From Rhodocytophaga aerolata (lineage in GTDB: Bacteria; Bacteroidota; Bacteroidia; Cytophagales; 172606-1), in assembly GCF_030503435.1 (NCBI RefSeq), contig NZ_JAUKPO010000013.1:151062-215061 (forward strand): a stretch of 64,000 nt of DNA. Reading direction: 5' to 3'. The position numbers and the translations under genes were made by a program. The notes under the pieces are model-generated. The model had not been told where the DNA came from. It worked only from the letters and a program-made list of their open reading frames with translations, and did not search any database. Shown here piece by piece: positions 17,963-28,475 of the stretch (the first letter of the stretch is position 1; every line of letters starts with the position of its first letter).

Positions 17963-20136
17963 CCGAACAAACCATAGACCGCCGTAAATTTTTAAAGCTA
18001 ACCGGTTTTTCCGGGGCTGCGCTCACCTTAGGATTCTACTTTCCGGCACAGGGTAAAGCAAAGTTGGCAGAAGCACCCCTATATAATTTCTATGCTGACA
18101 TTCCCTCAGGTGTAGAACTCAATGCCTTTATTATTATCGAAAAAACAGGCCGTATCACCCTGATTAACCCGCGGCCAGACATGGGACAGGGTTCTTTTCA
18201 GGCTGTACCCAGTCTGCTGGCTGAAGAGCTGGAAGTGAATCTGGACCAGGTGAATATAGTGCAGTCGGATGGCAATAAAAAATTTGGAAGCCAGTTATCC
18301 GGGGGCAGCAGCAGTGTACGAACCTCCTGGCTGCCGTTGCGAAAAGCTGGAGCTGCTGCCAGAGAGATGCTGGTACGTGCAGCAGCCAACCGGTGGAAAG
18401 TAGCTGAAGCCGACTGTTATGCAAATCAAGGCAAAGTATTCGAAAAGAAAAGCGGAAAATCGCTTGGCTATGGAGAGTTAGTAGAAGAAGCCTCTAAACT
18501 GGAAGCCCCCAAAGATCCAAAACTGAAATTACCTAAAGACTATAAATTATTAGGCAAAGCGTTGCCCCGCCAAGATATTCCAGCTAAAGTAGATGGCAAA
18601 ACCATTTTTGGACTTGATGTAAAATTACCAGGAATGCTCTATGCGTCTATTGAACGTTCACCCGTCATTCATGGAAAGGTCTTGAAAGTTGATGACACCA
18701 AGGCAAAGCAAGTGAAAGGAGTAAAACAGGTTCTGCTATCGGAAAGACCTATGCCTCACAAAACTACACATGGTGTGGCGGTAATTGCAGACTCTTATTA
18801 TGCTGCCTTGCAAGGAAGAAAAGCCTTAACAATCACCTGGGATAATAGTGAGTTTGATAAGATAAGCACAGAAGCTTATTTTACCAACTTACGGGAATTA
18901 GCAAAAACGGAAGGCGTTCTGTTTAAAGAGAAAGGAAAAGTGGAAGATGGGCTGAATGCAGCTGTAAAAAAGCTGGAAGCACAATATGAAACTCCCTTTA
19001 TGGCTCATGCTCCAATGGAACCGGAAAATGCCGTGGCCTCTGTCAAAGGAGATACGTGTGAAATATGGGCACCGGTTCAGGCTCCTGACTGGGCTGTGGA
19101 TCAGGTAGCAAAATACCTGAATATAAAACCGGAAAATGTAAAAATACATGTTACCTTCCTGGGTGGTGGTTTTGGACGCAAGGCCTATTACGATTATTTA
19201 TTAGAGGCCGTTAATTTATCCAAACAAATTCAGGCTCCTGTAAAACTGCTCTGGACACGCGAAGACGATACAGCTCAAGGTCCATTCCGGCCGGGTATGC
19301 TAAGCGCCATGCGGGGTGGATTAGATAAAGAAGGTAAAGTGGTTGCATTTGAGCATAAAGCTGTTGGAGCTTCTATTCAGCAACAGGTTTTCAAAGCACC
19401 TATGGCAGGCAAAGCCGATGAATGGGTAATGGAATGCATTGGTCCGGAAGAAAGCCCCTATGCATTCGCTAGTGCCAAATACAGTTACGTACTGGCAGAA
19501 ACAGAAATTCCTATCGTTTGGTGGCGGTCGGTGTATTGTTCCACTAGCGCATTCGGGCAGGAATGTTTCGTAGATGAACTAGCCCATGCAGCTGGAAAGG
19601 ACCCCATGGATTTCCGGTTAGCAATGTTTGCAAATGCACCCCGCTTTAAAAATGTGTTGCAACTACTGGCCGAAAAAACAGATTACAAAACAAAGTTGCC
19701 TGCCGGGAAAGCCAGAGGAATAGCCATTGTAAAATCATTTGGTAGCATATGTGCACATGCCGTAACCGTAACTAAACAAAACGGGAAGCTTACCATTGAA
19801 AAAGTAGTATCCGTAATCGATTGTGGGCAGCATGTAAATCCGGATAATGTAAAAGCACAGACAGAAGGAAATATTGTGATGGGATTAACGGCAGCCATAA
19901 AAGATGGGATTACCTTCGAAAACGGCCAGGCAAAACAAAGCAATTTCAATACTTACCGGGTATTGCGGATACATGAAATGCCTGCAGTAGATATTCACAT
20001 TGTGCAAAATACCGAAGAACCCGGAGGTGTAGGAGAGCCTGGATTACCACCTATCGCACCAGCTTTGGCTAATGCAGTATTTAACTTAACTGGCAAACGT
20101 ATCCGTAAATTGCCCTTCAATCTAGACGAAGTATAA
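17959..20136 (+). CDS. Molybdopterin-binding subunit of xanthine dehydrogenase family (IorB-like), copy 1
   Basis: 725 residues. The N-terminus has a Tat signal ([20 protein letters not shown]), so the enzyme is exported folded. Cofactor and active-site motifs of the IorB branch are present: [12 protein letters not shown] for molybdopterin binding, and near the C-terminus [14 protein letters not shown] with the glutamate expected to act as catalytic base. It hydroxylates its substrate using water and hands electrons to the 2Fe-2S subunit encoded 4 bp upstream. A close paralogue follows at 20255, so two alternative large subunits may share one small subunit. Confidence 0.92.
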   Translation: MTEQTIDRRKFLKLTGFSGAALTLGFYFPAQGKAKLAEAPLYNFYADIPSGVELNAFIIIEKTGRITLINPRPDMGQGSFQAVPSLLAEELEVNLDQVNIVQSDGNKKFGSQLSGGSSSVRTSWLPLRKAGAAAREMLVRAAANRWKVAEADCYANQGKVFEKKSGKSLGYGELVEEASKLEAPKDPKLKLPKDYKLLGKALPRQDIPAKVDGKTIFGLDVKLPGMLYASIERSPVIHGKVLKVDDTKAKQVKGVKQVLLSERPMPHKTTHGVAVIADSYYAALQGRKALTITWDNSEFDKISTEAYFTNLRELAKTEGVLFKEKGKVEDGLNAAVKKLEAQYETPFMAHAPMEPENAVASVKGDTCEIWAPVQAPDWAVDQVAKYLNIKPENVKIHVTFLGGGFGRKAYYDYLLEAVNLSKQIQAPVKLLWTREDDTAQGPFRPGMLSAMRGGLDKEGKVVAFEHKAVGASIQQQVFKAPMAGKADEWVMECIGPEESPYAFASAKYSYVLAETEIPIVWWRSVYCSTSAFGQECFVDELAHAAGKDPMDFRLAMFANAPRFKNVLQLLAEKTDYKTKLPAGKARGIAIVKSFGSICAHAVTVTKQNGKLTIEKVVSVIDCGQHVNPDNVKAQTEGNIVMGLTAAIKDGITFENGQAKQSNFNTYRVLRIHEMPAVDIHIVQNTEEPGGVGEPGLPPIAPALANAVFNLTGKRIRKLPFNLDEV

Positions 20137-20178
20137 GCTTTTTCAGCATCCAACTATCACCGATGCTGCACAATTACC

Positions 20179-20210
20179 GAAAGCCGGACCAACGAAAAGG
20201 TCCGGCTTTC
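20179..20210 (+). terminator. Intercistronic hairpin between the two large-subunit genes
   Basis: Perfect 12-bp stem GAAAGCCGGACC/GGTCCGGCTTTC with an 8-nt loop, but no T-run follows. It is more likely an mRNA processing or stability element, or a partial terminator that lowers expression of copy 2, than a full terminator. Confidence 0.55.
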
Positions 20211-20254
20211 ATACCCTAACTTCTCATTACGCCAGTATCCCTTACTCTATCTGT

Positions 20255-22432
20255 ATGACCAAACCCTTACAACAACCCATCAGCCGTCGGGAATTCATTC
20301 ATCTATCCGCATTAACTGGCGCATTTCTCGGATTAGGGTTTTCTCTTCCTGACCGAGCGCAAGCCGGAGAAAAATCAATCTTCAAACTAACCAATGACAA
20401 TCCTGTTCCAACAGAAATTACTCCCTTCATTCTAATAGATTCTACTAACCGGATAATCTTGATTAACCATAAACCGGAAATGGGCCAGGGTACCTGGCAA
20501 TCTATACCTGTGTTAGTAGCAGAAGAACTGGATGTGCGGTTAGATCAGGTTGAAATTCACATGGCTACTGCAGACAAAAAATATGGAGACATGGGAGTAG
20601 GAGGGAGCAACAGTGTAAAGGGGTCGTATATGCATTTACGGAAAGCCGGAGCTGCCGCCAGAGAAATGTTACTGGCAGCGGCAGCCCAAACCTGGAATGT
20701 TCCCCTTATAGATTGTACAACCAAAGAAGGAATGGTTTTGCATAAAAAATCTACTAAAAAACTCAGTTATGGAGAATTGGTAGAAAAGGCAAGCAAACTG
20801 GACGTACCGAAAGAACCTAAACTCAAAGATCCGAAAACTTTTAAGCTGATTGGTAAAGCCATTCCCAGGCCAGATGTGCCACTGAAGGTGGATGGAACGG
20901 CTCAATTTGGGATAGATATAAAAGTACCTGGTATGTTGTATGCTTCCATTGAAAGAGCACCGGTATTTTATGCCAAAGTTAAAAGTGTGGATGATGCTAA
21001 GGCAAAGACAGTGGCTGGAGTAAAACAGGTCCTGCGAAGCGAAAGAAAATTAAATAAAAATACTTTTTATGGAGTGGCGGTATTGGCAGAAAACTATTAT
21101 GCGGCAACTCAAGGAAGGAAGGCGTTAAAAATACAATGGGAGACTGGAAATAACACCCAGTGGAATAGCCAAACAATCTACGCACGGATGAAAGATCTGG
21201 CTCAGGCTGAAGGAAAAATATCGCATAGCACCGGGGACTTTGATAAAGCTTTTTTAGCTGCCCCGACTAAACTGGAGGCGGAGTATAAACTGCCTTTTGC
21301 AGCGCATGCTCCGATGGAACCACAAAACTGTGTGGCACACGTGCAGGCAGACAAATGCGAAATATGGGCCCCTACACAAGTACCAGACTGGGCAAAAGGA
21401 GAAGTAGCCAAATACCTTAATATGCCAGAGGAAAGTATCACCTTGCATACAACGTATTTAGGTGGAGGTTTCGGCCGGAGGCTGTTTTTTGATGCGATTA
21501 TGGAAGCAGTACACCTTTCTAAACAGGCCGGGGTACCGGTAAAAACAATCTGGAGCCGCGAAGATGACATGACGGCCGGCCCTTTCCGGCCTGGTACGTA
21601 CAGCAGCCTGAAAGCAGGATTAGATGCTGCCGGCAAACCTATAGCCTTTCAGCATAAAGTAGTAGCTCCATCTATTAGCTACGACAATTTTGGAAGCAAA
21701 GACCCTTCTCAAAGGGAAGATGAAGGGGCCATGGAAGGCATAAAGGACAGTGCGTATGAATTTGCCCATGCAAAGTATCACACTATCTATGCAGAAACGA
21801 CCATGCCCCTTGGCTGGTGGAGAGCCGTTTATTCTACGACAACAGCTTTTGCTCACGAAAGCTTTATTGATGAGGTAGCTCATGCCGCTAAGAAAGATCC
21901 ATTGCAATTCCGCCTGAGCTTAATCAACAAAAATACCCGGATGAAAAAGTTATTAACTTTTCTGGGAGAAAAAAGTGGATGGAGCAAGCCCCTGGATAAA
22001 GGCTGGGGAAAAGGTGTGGCCATCTGGCAGTTTTTTGCAGGACAGGCAGGTCATGTGGTGTATGTTTCGAAGCTTAACGGACAAACAAAAATTGAAAAAA
22101 TAGTAGCCGCCATTGATTGTGGTATGGCTATAAATCCAGATAATGTGAAGGCGCAAGTGGAGGGGGCTACCGTAATGGCGTTGATGGCTGCGTTGAAAGA
22201 TGAAATTACTTTTGAAGGTGGAAAAGCCGTACAAACCAATTTTAACAATTACCGGATGATGCGCATTCAGGAGATTCCCCCCATAGAAGTATATATTTTG
22301 CCAAGCACCGACAAACCAGACGGCGTAGGAGAACCTGGCTTACCCCCATTGGCTCCAGCCCTGGGAAATGCGTTATTTGCGGCCACCGGCAAAAGAGTCA
22401 GGCAGTTGCCTTTCAGAATGGAGGAAATGTAA
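20255..22432 (+). CDS. Molybdopterin-binding subunit of xanthine dehydrogenase family (IorB-like), copy 2
   Basis: 725 residues, the same length as copy 1 and clearly paralogous along its length. It has its own Tat signal (SRREFIHLSALTGAFLGLGF). It keeps GGGFGRRLFFDA and [13 protein letters not shown] with the likely catalytic glutamate, so it looks active. Differences from copy 1 around the substrate funnel (for example MPLGWWRAVYSTTTAF against [16 protein letters not shown]) suggest a related but different substrate. No second 2Fe-2S subunit is present, so it must share the one at 17468 or act as part of a heterotrimer. Confidence 0.92.
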   Translation: MTKPLQQPISRREFIHLSALTGAFLGLGFSLPDRAQAGEKSIFKLTNDNPVPTEITPFILIDSTNRIILINHKPEMGQGTWQSIPVLVAEELDVRLDQVEIHMATADKKYGDMGVGGSNSVKGSYMHLRKAGAAAREMLLAAAAQTWNVPLIDCTTKEGMVLHKKSTKKLSYGELVEKASKLDVPKEPKLKDPKTFKLIGKAIPRPDVPLKVDGTAQFGIDIKVPGMLYASIERAPVFYAKVKSVDDAKAKTVAGVKQVLRSERKLNKNTFYGVAVLAENYYAATQGRKALKIQWETGNNTQWNSQTIYARMKDLAQAEGKISHSTGDFDKAFLAAPTKLEAEYKLPFAAHAPMEPQNCVAHVQADKCEIWAPTQVPDWAKGEVAKYLNMPEESITLHTTYLGGGFGRRLFFDAIMEAVHLSKQAGVPVKTIWSREDDMTAGPFRPGTYSSLKAGLDAAGKPIAFQHKVVAPSISYDNFGSKDPSQREDEGAMEGIKDSAYEFAHAKYHTIYAETTMPLGWWRAVYSTTTAFAHESFIDEVAHAAKKDPLQFRLSLINKNTRMKKLLTFLGEKSGWSKPLDKGWGKGVAIWQFFAGQAGHVVYVSKLNGQTKIEKIVAAIDCGMAINPDNVKAQVEGATVMALMAALKDEITFEGGKAVQTNFNNYRMMRIQEIPPIEVYILPSTDKPDGVGEPGLPPLAPALGNALFAATGKRVRQLPFRMEEM

Positions 22433-22584
22433 AAGTACAATAAGTAAGGTTTGATCAGTTTGGCAACTATTCTAAGGCATGATTTATGCTTTCCACCAAA
22501 TATTATCGTAAATTAGTAGAAATTTTTCTCGTACTATTTACATTTATTTTGCAGAATAAACCAGTTTTCAAACATCACTCTTAC

Positions 22585-23034
22585 ATGAAACGTAGATTTT
22601 TAACACTTGCCTCCATTGCAGCAGTATCCGCTACACTGTATTCATTTACTGTAAGTCCAAGTGAATCAGGTACACCGACTTCCACACCAGTACAGGAAGA
22701 TGCGCTAGCAAAAAGCATTAAAGAAGGGAAAACTTTATATGCCAGCTATTGTTCCATGTGCCATCAGCCAGAAGGACAAGGTATTGCCGGAGCATTTCCT
22801 CCTTTAGCTAAATCAGATTATCTGATGGCTGACACTAAACGGGCTATTGGTGTTGTAAAAAATGGATTGCAGGGAGAAGTTACTGTAAATGGACAAAAAT
22901 ATAATAACGTGATGCCAGCCCAGGCACTCGACGACCAGCAAATTGCACATGTATTAAACTATGTACGGAATAGCTGGGGAAATAAAGGAAAAATAATTAC
23001 TGCCGCTGAAGTCAAAGCAGTAGCTAAAAAATAA
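22585..23034 (+). CDS. Class I c-type cytochrome
   Basis: The start is set at the ATG at 22585 (149 residues), where a signal sequence begins with MKRRF. The haem site is CSMCH (C56, C59, H60). The likely axial methionine is M110 in NVMPAQALDDQQ, and the C-terminal helix IAHVLNYVRNSWG is typical of small mono-haem cytochromes. Placed directly after the hydroxylase subunits, it is the natural periplasmic electron acceptor linking the enzyme to the respiratory chain, as in many IorAB-type operons. Confidence 0.9.
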   Translation: MKRRFLTLASIAAVSATLYSFTVSPSESGTPTSTPVQEDALAKSIKEGKTLYASYCSMCHQPEGQGIAGAFPPLAKSDYLMADTKRAIGVVKNGLQGEVTVNGQKYNNVMPAQALDDQQIAHVLNYVRNSWGNKGKIITAAEVKAVAKK

Positions 23035-23043
23035 TTTTGCTGG

Positions 23044-23075
23044 GCTCCGCTTTACAGGGTTTGTGAAAGCGGAGC
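23044..23075 (+). terminator. Hairpin between cytochrome c and XdhC genes
   Basis: 10-bp perfect stem GCTCCGCTTT/AAAGCGGAGC with a 12-nt loop, starting 10 bases after the cytochrome stop. The bases after it (TTCTGCTT) are only weakly T-rich, so termination may be partial. That would allow reduced expression of the maturation genes. Confidence 0.55.
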
Positions 23076-23104
23076 TTCTGCTTACATACATTCCCATTAC
23101 CGAT

Positions 23105-24295
23105 ATGAAAGAGCTGAAAAGATTAATTGAGGTATATGACAAAATTGATTTTACCCAGCGCAAAGCTGCTTTAGCATCTGTAGTTAAGTTATATGGTTCC
23201 TCTTACCGCAGGCCAGGTGCCCGTATGCTTATAACTGACGATGGACGGTGGGAGGGAGCTATCAGTGGAGGTTGCTTAGAGGGAGATGCCTTGAGAAAAG
23301 CCCGGCAGGTAATGTCAAGTGGAAAACCAATGGTTGTCACCTATGATACCATGGATGATAATAACAGCAGTTTTGGAATAGGTTTGGGCTGCAACGGGAT
23401 TATTGATGTGTTGATTGAACCAGTGGTTCCAGATACTTCCTCCAATCCTTTCTATTTATTTAAAAATTTTGCAGAAACGACAAACCGGGAAATAGCCGTA
23501 TTAGTTACCGTGGCAAAAACAGCGGATGCTACTACCGTTCCTTTGGCCACTCGCTGGTTGGTTCAAAACGATGGTTCCCTGATTCAGCACACAGGTCAGG
23601 CGTTACCTACCCAATTGCAGCAGGCAATTAATCTTGCACTGCAAGGAGAGAAGCCTGCTTACGGAAACTTTCTGCTAAACAATACAGAAGTCGAGGTATT
23701 TTTAGAGATCATGCATCCAGGAATACAATTACTGGTATTTGGGGGAGGCTATGATGCAATTCCTTTAGTGAATCTGGCAAAAGATATAGGGATGCGGGTT
23801 ATAGTTACTGACGATTGTATTGCCCATCTGGCTCCGCTGCGATTTCCGAAAGCCGATACGATTAAGCAAGTAGACCGCCATCAGATCCCAGGTAATCTAC
23901 CCCTTACCAGACATACAGCCGTGGTTCTTATTTCCCACAATTATAAGTATGATCTGGCCGTTCTGACGCAACTCCTGGAAACGGATGTTCCCTACATTGG
24001 TATTCTTGGCCCCAGAAAACGTACAGATAAAATGCTGACGGAATACGAGGTAGCAGGAAAAACATTTGCAGACCAACAACTTGAAAAAATATACAGCCCG
24101 GTAGGTCTGGATATCGGCGCTGAAACACCTGAGGAAATAGCTCTCTCTATTGTCAGTGAAATTCAAGCTTTTTTTACTCGTAAGTCTGGTGGAAACCTTA
24201 AAAATAAACAAGGCTATATCCATGACCGTGCCGGTGAAATGGATATAGTTGTATCTGCACGTGACTATACCATTGGAGACACATGTGCCCTCTAA
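23105..24295 (+). CDS. XdhC/CoxI-family molybdenum cofactor maturation protein
   Basis: I prefer the ATG at 23105 (396 residues, MKELKRLIEVYDKIDF) to the GTG at 23063, which lies inside the upstream hairpin. The N-terminal XdhC_CoxI domain has VVKLYGSSYRRPGARM and SGGCLEGDALRKA. The C-terminal Rossmann-type domain has LLVFGGGYDAIPLVNLA. XdhC proteins bind molybdenum cofactor, promote its sulfuration and insert it into the hydroxylase. Its place in the operon fits service to the two large subunits. It overlaps the next gene by 13 bp, indicating co-translation. Confidence 0.9.
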   Translation: MKELKRLIEVYDKIDFTQRKAALASVVKLYGSSYRRPGARMLITDDGRWEGAISGGCLEGDALRKARQVMSSGKPMVVTYDTMDDNNSSFGIGLGCNGIIDVLIEPVVPDTSSNPFYLFKNFAETTNREIAVLVTVAKTADATTVPLATRWLVQNDGSLIQHTGQALPTQLQQAINLALQGEKPAYGNFLLNNTEVEVFLEIMHPGIQLLVFGGGYDAIPLVNLAKDIGMRVIVTDDCIAHLAPLRFPKADTIKQVDRHQIPGNLPLTRHTAVVLISHNYKYDLAVLTQLLETDVPYIGILGPRKRTDKMLTEYEVAGKTFADQQLEKIYSPVGLDIGAETPEEIALSIVSEIQAFFTRKSGGNLKNKQGYIHDRAGEMDIVVSARDYTIGDTCAL

Positions 24296-24906
24296 CTAAA
24301 AAATCATCTATAGGCCTCATCATTCTGGCTGCCGGAGCATCGTCCCGTATGGGTAAACCCAAACAGTTACTCCCTTTCAGCGGCCATAGTCTGATTCAGC
24401 ACATGGTGGAAAGTGGGCTTACTTCCAGATGTTTTCCGGTTGTGGTGGTGTTGGGTGCGAATGCATCCCTAATTAAACTTGAGATTGCTGAACTTCCGGT
24501 TTTTGTAACAGAAAATCCCCAATGGGCAGATGGAATGGGATCATCCATCCGTGCAGGCATGGAGATGCTTCTTACTGTAAACCCCCATGTAGAAGGTGTA
24601 CTCATTATGTTATGCGATCAGCCGTATGTTAAAGCTACCCTGCTCAACCATTTTATAGAAGAATACCAGACTACCCGAAAACCACTGATAGCCTCTTCTT
24701 ATGCAGATACCTTAGGGGTCCCTGCCTTTTTTCATAAAATGTATTTTCCTGTGTTACAGCAACTAACAGGGCAGGAGGGAGCCAGAAGGATTATTGCCAG
24801 TGCGTCAGAGGTACATACCATTCCTTTCCCAGAAGGAAAAGTAGATATTGATACTCCAGAAGACTACCTGAACTTAAGTGCCGACAGCAAGACAGACGTA
24901 CTATAG
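24283..24906 (+). CDS. MobA-like nucleotidyltransferase (molybdenum cofactor cytidylyl/guanylyltransferase type)
   Basis: 207 residues. The nucleotide-binding signature is ILAAGASSRMGKPKQLLPF near the start, and the metal-binding aspartate lies in MLCDQPYV. The family includes MocA, which makes the cytosine dinucleotide form of the cofactor for xanthine-dehydrogenase-family enzymes. With an IorAB-type hydroxylase and XdhC in the same operon, a CTP-using MocA role is more likely than GTP-using MobA, but this is inference from context. Confidence 0.88.
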   Translation: MCPLTKKSSIGLIILAAGASSRMGKPKQLLPFSGHSLIQHMVESGLTSRCFPVVVVLGANASLIKLEIAELPVFVTENPQWADGMGSSIRAGMEMLLTVNPHVEGVLIMLCDQPYVKATLLNHFIEEYQTTRKPLIASSYADTLGVPAFFHKMYFPVLQQLTGQEGARRIIASASEVHTIPFPEGKVDIDTPEDYLNLSADSKTDVL

Positions 24907-25210
24907 GTAACCGGAAAAATTCAAGTTATGGCTGTTTTATCCGCCGGGCATGTAATTTTTATAGAAAATAGGCTGCACTCTTTCATAAGCAACCAGGTTG
25001 TTGGACCGTACTTTCGTATTAACTTTCAATTCAGCGATAAATAGTTTGCTAAATCCGGCAAAGGCATGCAGTTATGGATAGTAAAAAGGCTATAAAATCA
25101 TACTATGGTCTAGTTGCTTACCTTACTTGATATGTATCCGGTAGAATTACCAGCAGAATGAAATGTGAGATAGTTGCTGATTTTCAATAAATCCCTTGCT
25201 GCTTAATTGA
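24907..25210. other. Intergenic region before the TPR lipoprotein
   Basis: About 300 bp with no ORF of coding character and no clear hairpin after the nucleotidyltransferase stop. A promoter element begins at 25211. Confidence 0.4.
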
Positions 25211-25218
25211 TATTTTTG
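25211..25218 (+). promoter_or_regulatory. Promoter -7 element (TATTTTTG)
   Basis: Exact match to the Bacteroidota consensus TAnnTTTG, about 75 bp before the TPR lipoprotein start. No good TTTG -33 box is found at the expected distance, so this is a moderate-confidence call. It may drive the lipoprotein and, through the overlap, thrS. Confidence 0.45.
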
Positions 25219-25292
25219 CGGTGTATAGAAACTTTCAAAATTGTTAACATACATTGGAAAATTTTAAGAATTATTTTGTTGTAATAAAATAT

Positions 25293-26423
25293 ATGCATCA
25301 AAATAGTATAAAGAATATTGCCTTGCTTATTGCAGGAGTTATTTTATGGACTTCTTGCCAGCCGCATGAGCAACGGGACACCCATATTCCTCCTTTACCG
25401 GAAGGGGAGTCTGCTACCTATAAGGTGCAATTGCAAGTATTGACTGACGCCATTGATGATTATCCGAATAACGGCGATTTCTTTTATAAGCGGGCGCATT
25501 TATATCACAGCCATGAGCAGTGGACACCTGCCCTGGACGATATAAGCCAGGCGATAGAATTAGACCCAAATAATGGGAAATATTATTTGCTGAGGGCTCG
25601 TTTGCATCAGCGGTTACAACATCCCGAACAAGCCTATGTGGATATACAAAAAGCAGAAAAACTCCAGGTACAATCCACAGATTTCTACACATTACTTGGG
25701 GAGTTGTATGCTATGCGTAAAGAGTACGACAAAGCTGGCGAAGCCTTAGATAAGTCTTTAGAAACAGCTCCCTATAATGGCTTAGCGTTCTATTGGAAAG
25801 GAGCCATTGCTGCAGAAACAGGCGATACAGCGGTAGCTTTAAAATATTTAACAGCTGCCATGCAATATCAACCCGGAAACGTAGAAACCTACGACCGCCT
25901 GGCGAGTATATTACAAGCTAAAAGAGATACATTAGCCGCCAAGAAGTATGTGTTACAAGGGTTACAGCTTTCTCCTTCACACGCCGGTCTTCACTATAAA
26001 CTTGGCAATGTATACATGACCAGCGGCAGACTAGATAGCGCCAAAATTCACTACCGCAAAGCGTTGGAACAGAATTCTTCATTAATTCAGGCTAGCTACC
26101 GGTTGGGAGAAATCTATATGCTCGAAAAAAATTATCAGGAAGCAATCAATACGTTTACCCAGTTGCATGCCCACGATAAAAAATTGCCTGATATTTATTT
26201 TCTCACAGGGCTGAGTTATGAGCGGATAGGTAACAAAGAAGAAGCCTTAGCCCACTATCAGCAAGCGATGGAAATTAATAGCAACAACCCGAAATTACAG
26301 AAACAGTATGCTAATTTAAAATGGGCTATTGAACATCCCATTCAAAAACCTGCTATATTGCAACCATTGGAACTATTACCTTCCATTACACCTGAAATAA
26401 AACCGAACCAAGAACAAGAATGA
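25293..26423 (+). CDS. Tetratricopeptide-repeat lipoprotein
   Basis: Start at the ATG at 25293 (376 residues) because the lipoprotein signal [19 protein letters not shown] then ends in TSC (Cys22). The rest is made of consecutive TPR units, about nine, for example [40 protein letters not shown] and [20 protein letters not shown]. It is a protein-binding scaffold in the cell envelope with no enzymatic motif. The stop overlaps the thrS start as ATGA, so the two are translationally coupled, though no functional link is known. Confidence 0.85.
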   Translation: MHQNSIKNIALLIAGVILWTSCQPHEQRDTHIPPLPEGESATYKVQLQVLTDAIDDYPNNGDFFYKRAHLYHSHEQWTPALDDISQAIELDPNNGKYYLLRARLHQRLQHPEQAYVDIQKAEKLQVQSTDFYTLLGELYAMRKEYDKAGEALDKSLETAPYNGLAFYWKGAIAAETGDTAVALKYLTAAMQYQPGNVETYDRLASILQAKRDTLAAKKYVLQGLQLSPSHAGLHYKLGNVYMTSGRLDSAKIHYRKALEQNSSLIQASYRLGEIYMLEKNYQEAINTFTQLHAHDKKLPDIYFLTGLSYERIGNKEEALAHYQQAMEINSNNPKLQKQYANLKWAIEHPIQKPAILQPLELLPSITPEIKPNQEQE

Positions 26424-28381
26424 TTACCGGTGAACAAGAAAAAATAAAAATAACGCTTCCGGATGGAAGTAAGCGGGAACTCCCCAAAGGAAGTACCAGC
26501 ATGGATTTGGCTTTGCAGATAAGCGAAGGACTAGCCAGGAATGTATTAGCTGCGAAAGTGAATGGAGAAGTATGGGATGCTACCCGGCCTATTGAAAAAG
26601 ATGCCGCTGTGCAATTGTTAACCTGGAATGATACGGAAGGCAAAGCTACATTCTGGCATTCATCTGCGCACTTAATGGCAGAGGCTTTGGAAGCACTCTA
26701 TCCTGGTATAAAATTTGGTATTGGCCCGGCCATAGAAAACGGGTACTACTATGATGTGGATTTTGGCGGAAAAGCTTTTTCACAAGACGACTTTAAAGCC
26801 ATAGAAGATAAAATGCTGGAACTTGCCAGGCAGAAAAGTGACTATATCCGTAAACCAGTAAGTAAAGCTGATGCCATAGCCTATTTTAAAGATAAAGGCG
26901 ATGAGTATAAACTAGATCTGATTGAGGGGTTAGAAGATGGCAGTATTACCTTCTATACCCAGGGTAACTTTGTAGATCTTTGCCGTGGTCCCCATATTCC
27001 GAACACTGGGTTTATCAAAGCGGCCAAATTAATGAACGTGGCGGGAGCTTACTGGCGTGGCGATGAAAAAAACAAACAGCTTACCCGTATCTATGGTATT
27101 ACGTTTCCGAAGCAAAAGGAGCTTATAGACTACCTAACTTTGCTGGAAGAAGCTAAGAAACGCGATCACCGGAAATTAGGGAAAGAGCTGGAATTGTTTA
27201 CGTTCTCAGAAAAAGTAGGCATGGGCTTGCCTTTGTGGTTGCCAAAGGGTACAGCCCTTCGCGAACGGTTAGAGCAGTTTTTGCGGAAAGCTCAAGTAAA
27301 AGCCGGGTATTCTCCGGTAGTTACGCCTCATATTGGTAGCAAACAGCTTTATGTTACCTCTGGCCACTGGGATAAATATGGCAAAGATTCTTTTCAACCC
27401 ATCCATACACCGGATGAGGATGAGGAGTTTTTGTTAAAACCCATGAACTGCCCACATCATTGCGAAATATATAAAGCGAAACCTCGGTCATATAAAGATT
27501 TGCCTTTACGTCTCGCTGAATTTGGTACCGTTTACCGCTACGAACAAAGTGGCGAATTACACGGGTTAACCAGAGTAAGAGGATTTACCCAGGATGATGC
27601 CCACATATTCTGCCGTCCTGAACAAGTAAAAGAAGAGTTTATTAAAGTAATAGACCTGGTTTTATACGTGTTCAGAGCTTTAGGATTTGATGATTACACT
27701 GCCCAAATTTCTCTGCGTCACCAGACAGAACGTGAAAAGTATATCGGCGATGAGGCGCAGTGGGAAAAAGCAGAACAGGAAATAATGGAAGCAGCCAGCG
27801 AACGGGGGTTAAGAACAGTAATTGCCTTTGGAGAGGCTGCTTTTTATGGCCCGAAATTGGATTTTATGGTGAAAGATGCCTTGGGCAGGAAATGGCAGTT
27901 AGGCACCATACAAGTAGATTATCAGTTACCCAACCGGTTTGAGTTAGAGTATGTAGGGTCGGATAACCAGCGTCATCGACCGGTAATGATTCACCGGGCA
28001 CCTTTTGGCTCATTAGAACGTTTTGTAGCTGTATTGATTGAACACTGTGCGGGAAACTTCCCGCTTTGGTTATCTCCTGAGCAAATTGCCGTGCTTCCAA
28101 TATCTGAAAAATTTGCTGCCTACGCACAAAAAGTTTATACAATGCTGGAAGAAAAAGACATCCGGGGTTTTATCGATAACCGGGATGAGAAAATAGGACG
28201 TAAAATCCGGGATGCGGAGGTGAGCAAAGTGCCTTTTATGCTTATTGTCGGAGAGAAAGAGCAGGAGGAGGGAAAAGTTTCAGTCAGAAAACATGGTCAA
28301 GGAGATCTGGGTAGTTTTACTCTGGAAGATTTTGCAAAGTATTTCCAGAATGAAGCCAGCATTCAGCCTGTATCCGCCTGA
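26420..28381 (+). CDS. thrS: Threonyl-tRNA synthetase
   Basis: 653 residues, normal bacterial length. Order: TGS domain (about 1-65, [17 protein letters not shown]), editing domain with [11 protein letters not shown] (zinc-type HxxxH), class II core with [15 protein letters not shown] (zinc cysteine), motif 2 [19 protein letters not shown] and motif 3 [15 protein letters not shown], then the anticodon-binding domain. It charges tRNA-Thr and edits Ser-tRNA-Thr. It heads the conserved translation cluster thrS-infC-rpmI-rplT. Confidence 0.95.
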   Translation: MITGEQEKIKITLPDGSKRELPKGSTSMDLALQISEGLARNVLAAKVNGEVWDATRPIEKDAAVQLLTWNDTEGKATFWHSSAHLMAEALEALYPGIKFGIGPAIENGYYYDVDFGGKAFSQDDFKAIEDKMLELARQKSDYIRKPVSKADAIAYFKDKGDEYKLDLIEGLEDGSITFYTQGNFVDLCRGPHIPNTGFIKAAKLMNVAGAYWRGDEKNKQLTRIYGITFPKQKELIDYLTLLEEAKKRDHRKLGKELELFTFSEKVGMGLPLWLPKGTALRERLEQFLRKAQVKAGYSPVVTPHIGSKQLYVTSGHWDKYGKDSFQPIHTPDEDEEFLLKPMNCPHHCEIYKAKPRSYKDLPLRLAEFGTVYRYEQSGELHGLTRVRGFTQDDAHIFCRPEQVKEEFIKVIDLVLYVFRALGFDDYTAQISLRHQTEREKYIGDEAQWEKAEQEIMEAASERGLRTVIAFGEAAFYGPKLDFMVKDALGRKWQLGTIQVDYQLPNRFELEYVGSDNQRHRPVMIHRAPFGSLERFVAVLIEHCAGNFPLWLSPEQIAVLPISEKFAAYAQKVYTMLEEKDIRGFIDNRDEKIGRKIRDAEVSKVPFMLIVGEKEQEEGKVSVRKHGQGDLGSFTLEDFAKYFQNEASIQPVSA

Positions 28382-28463
28382 CAAACAAAAAAATACAAAT
28401 AGCATTTTAATTATTTCAAAATTAATCTGATATTTGCAAACTTAAATAGTGTATAAAACAAAA

Positions 28464-28471
28464 AAGGAGGT
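28464..28471 (+). promoter_or_regulatory. Strong Shine-Dalgarno sequence setting the infC start
   Basis: AAGGAGGT, a near-complete complement of the 16S 3' end, is followed after AAAC by ATC at 28476. Spacing from AGGAGG to ATC is 5 nt, near optimal. Such sequences are rare in Bacteroidota. Here it lies inside the longest open frame, so the GTG upstream at 28449 cannot be the start it serves. Confidence 0.85.
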
Positions 28472-28475
28472 AAAC

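Noticed and set aside
28449..28475. GTG start giving a 195-residue IF-3
   Set aside because: It lies upstream of the strong ribosome-binding site, which would then fall inside the gene; the nine extra residues show no family conservation.
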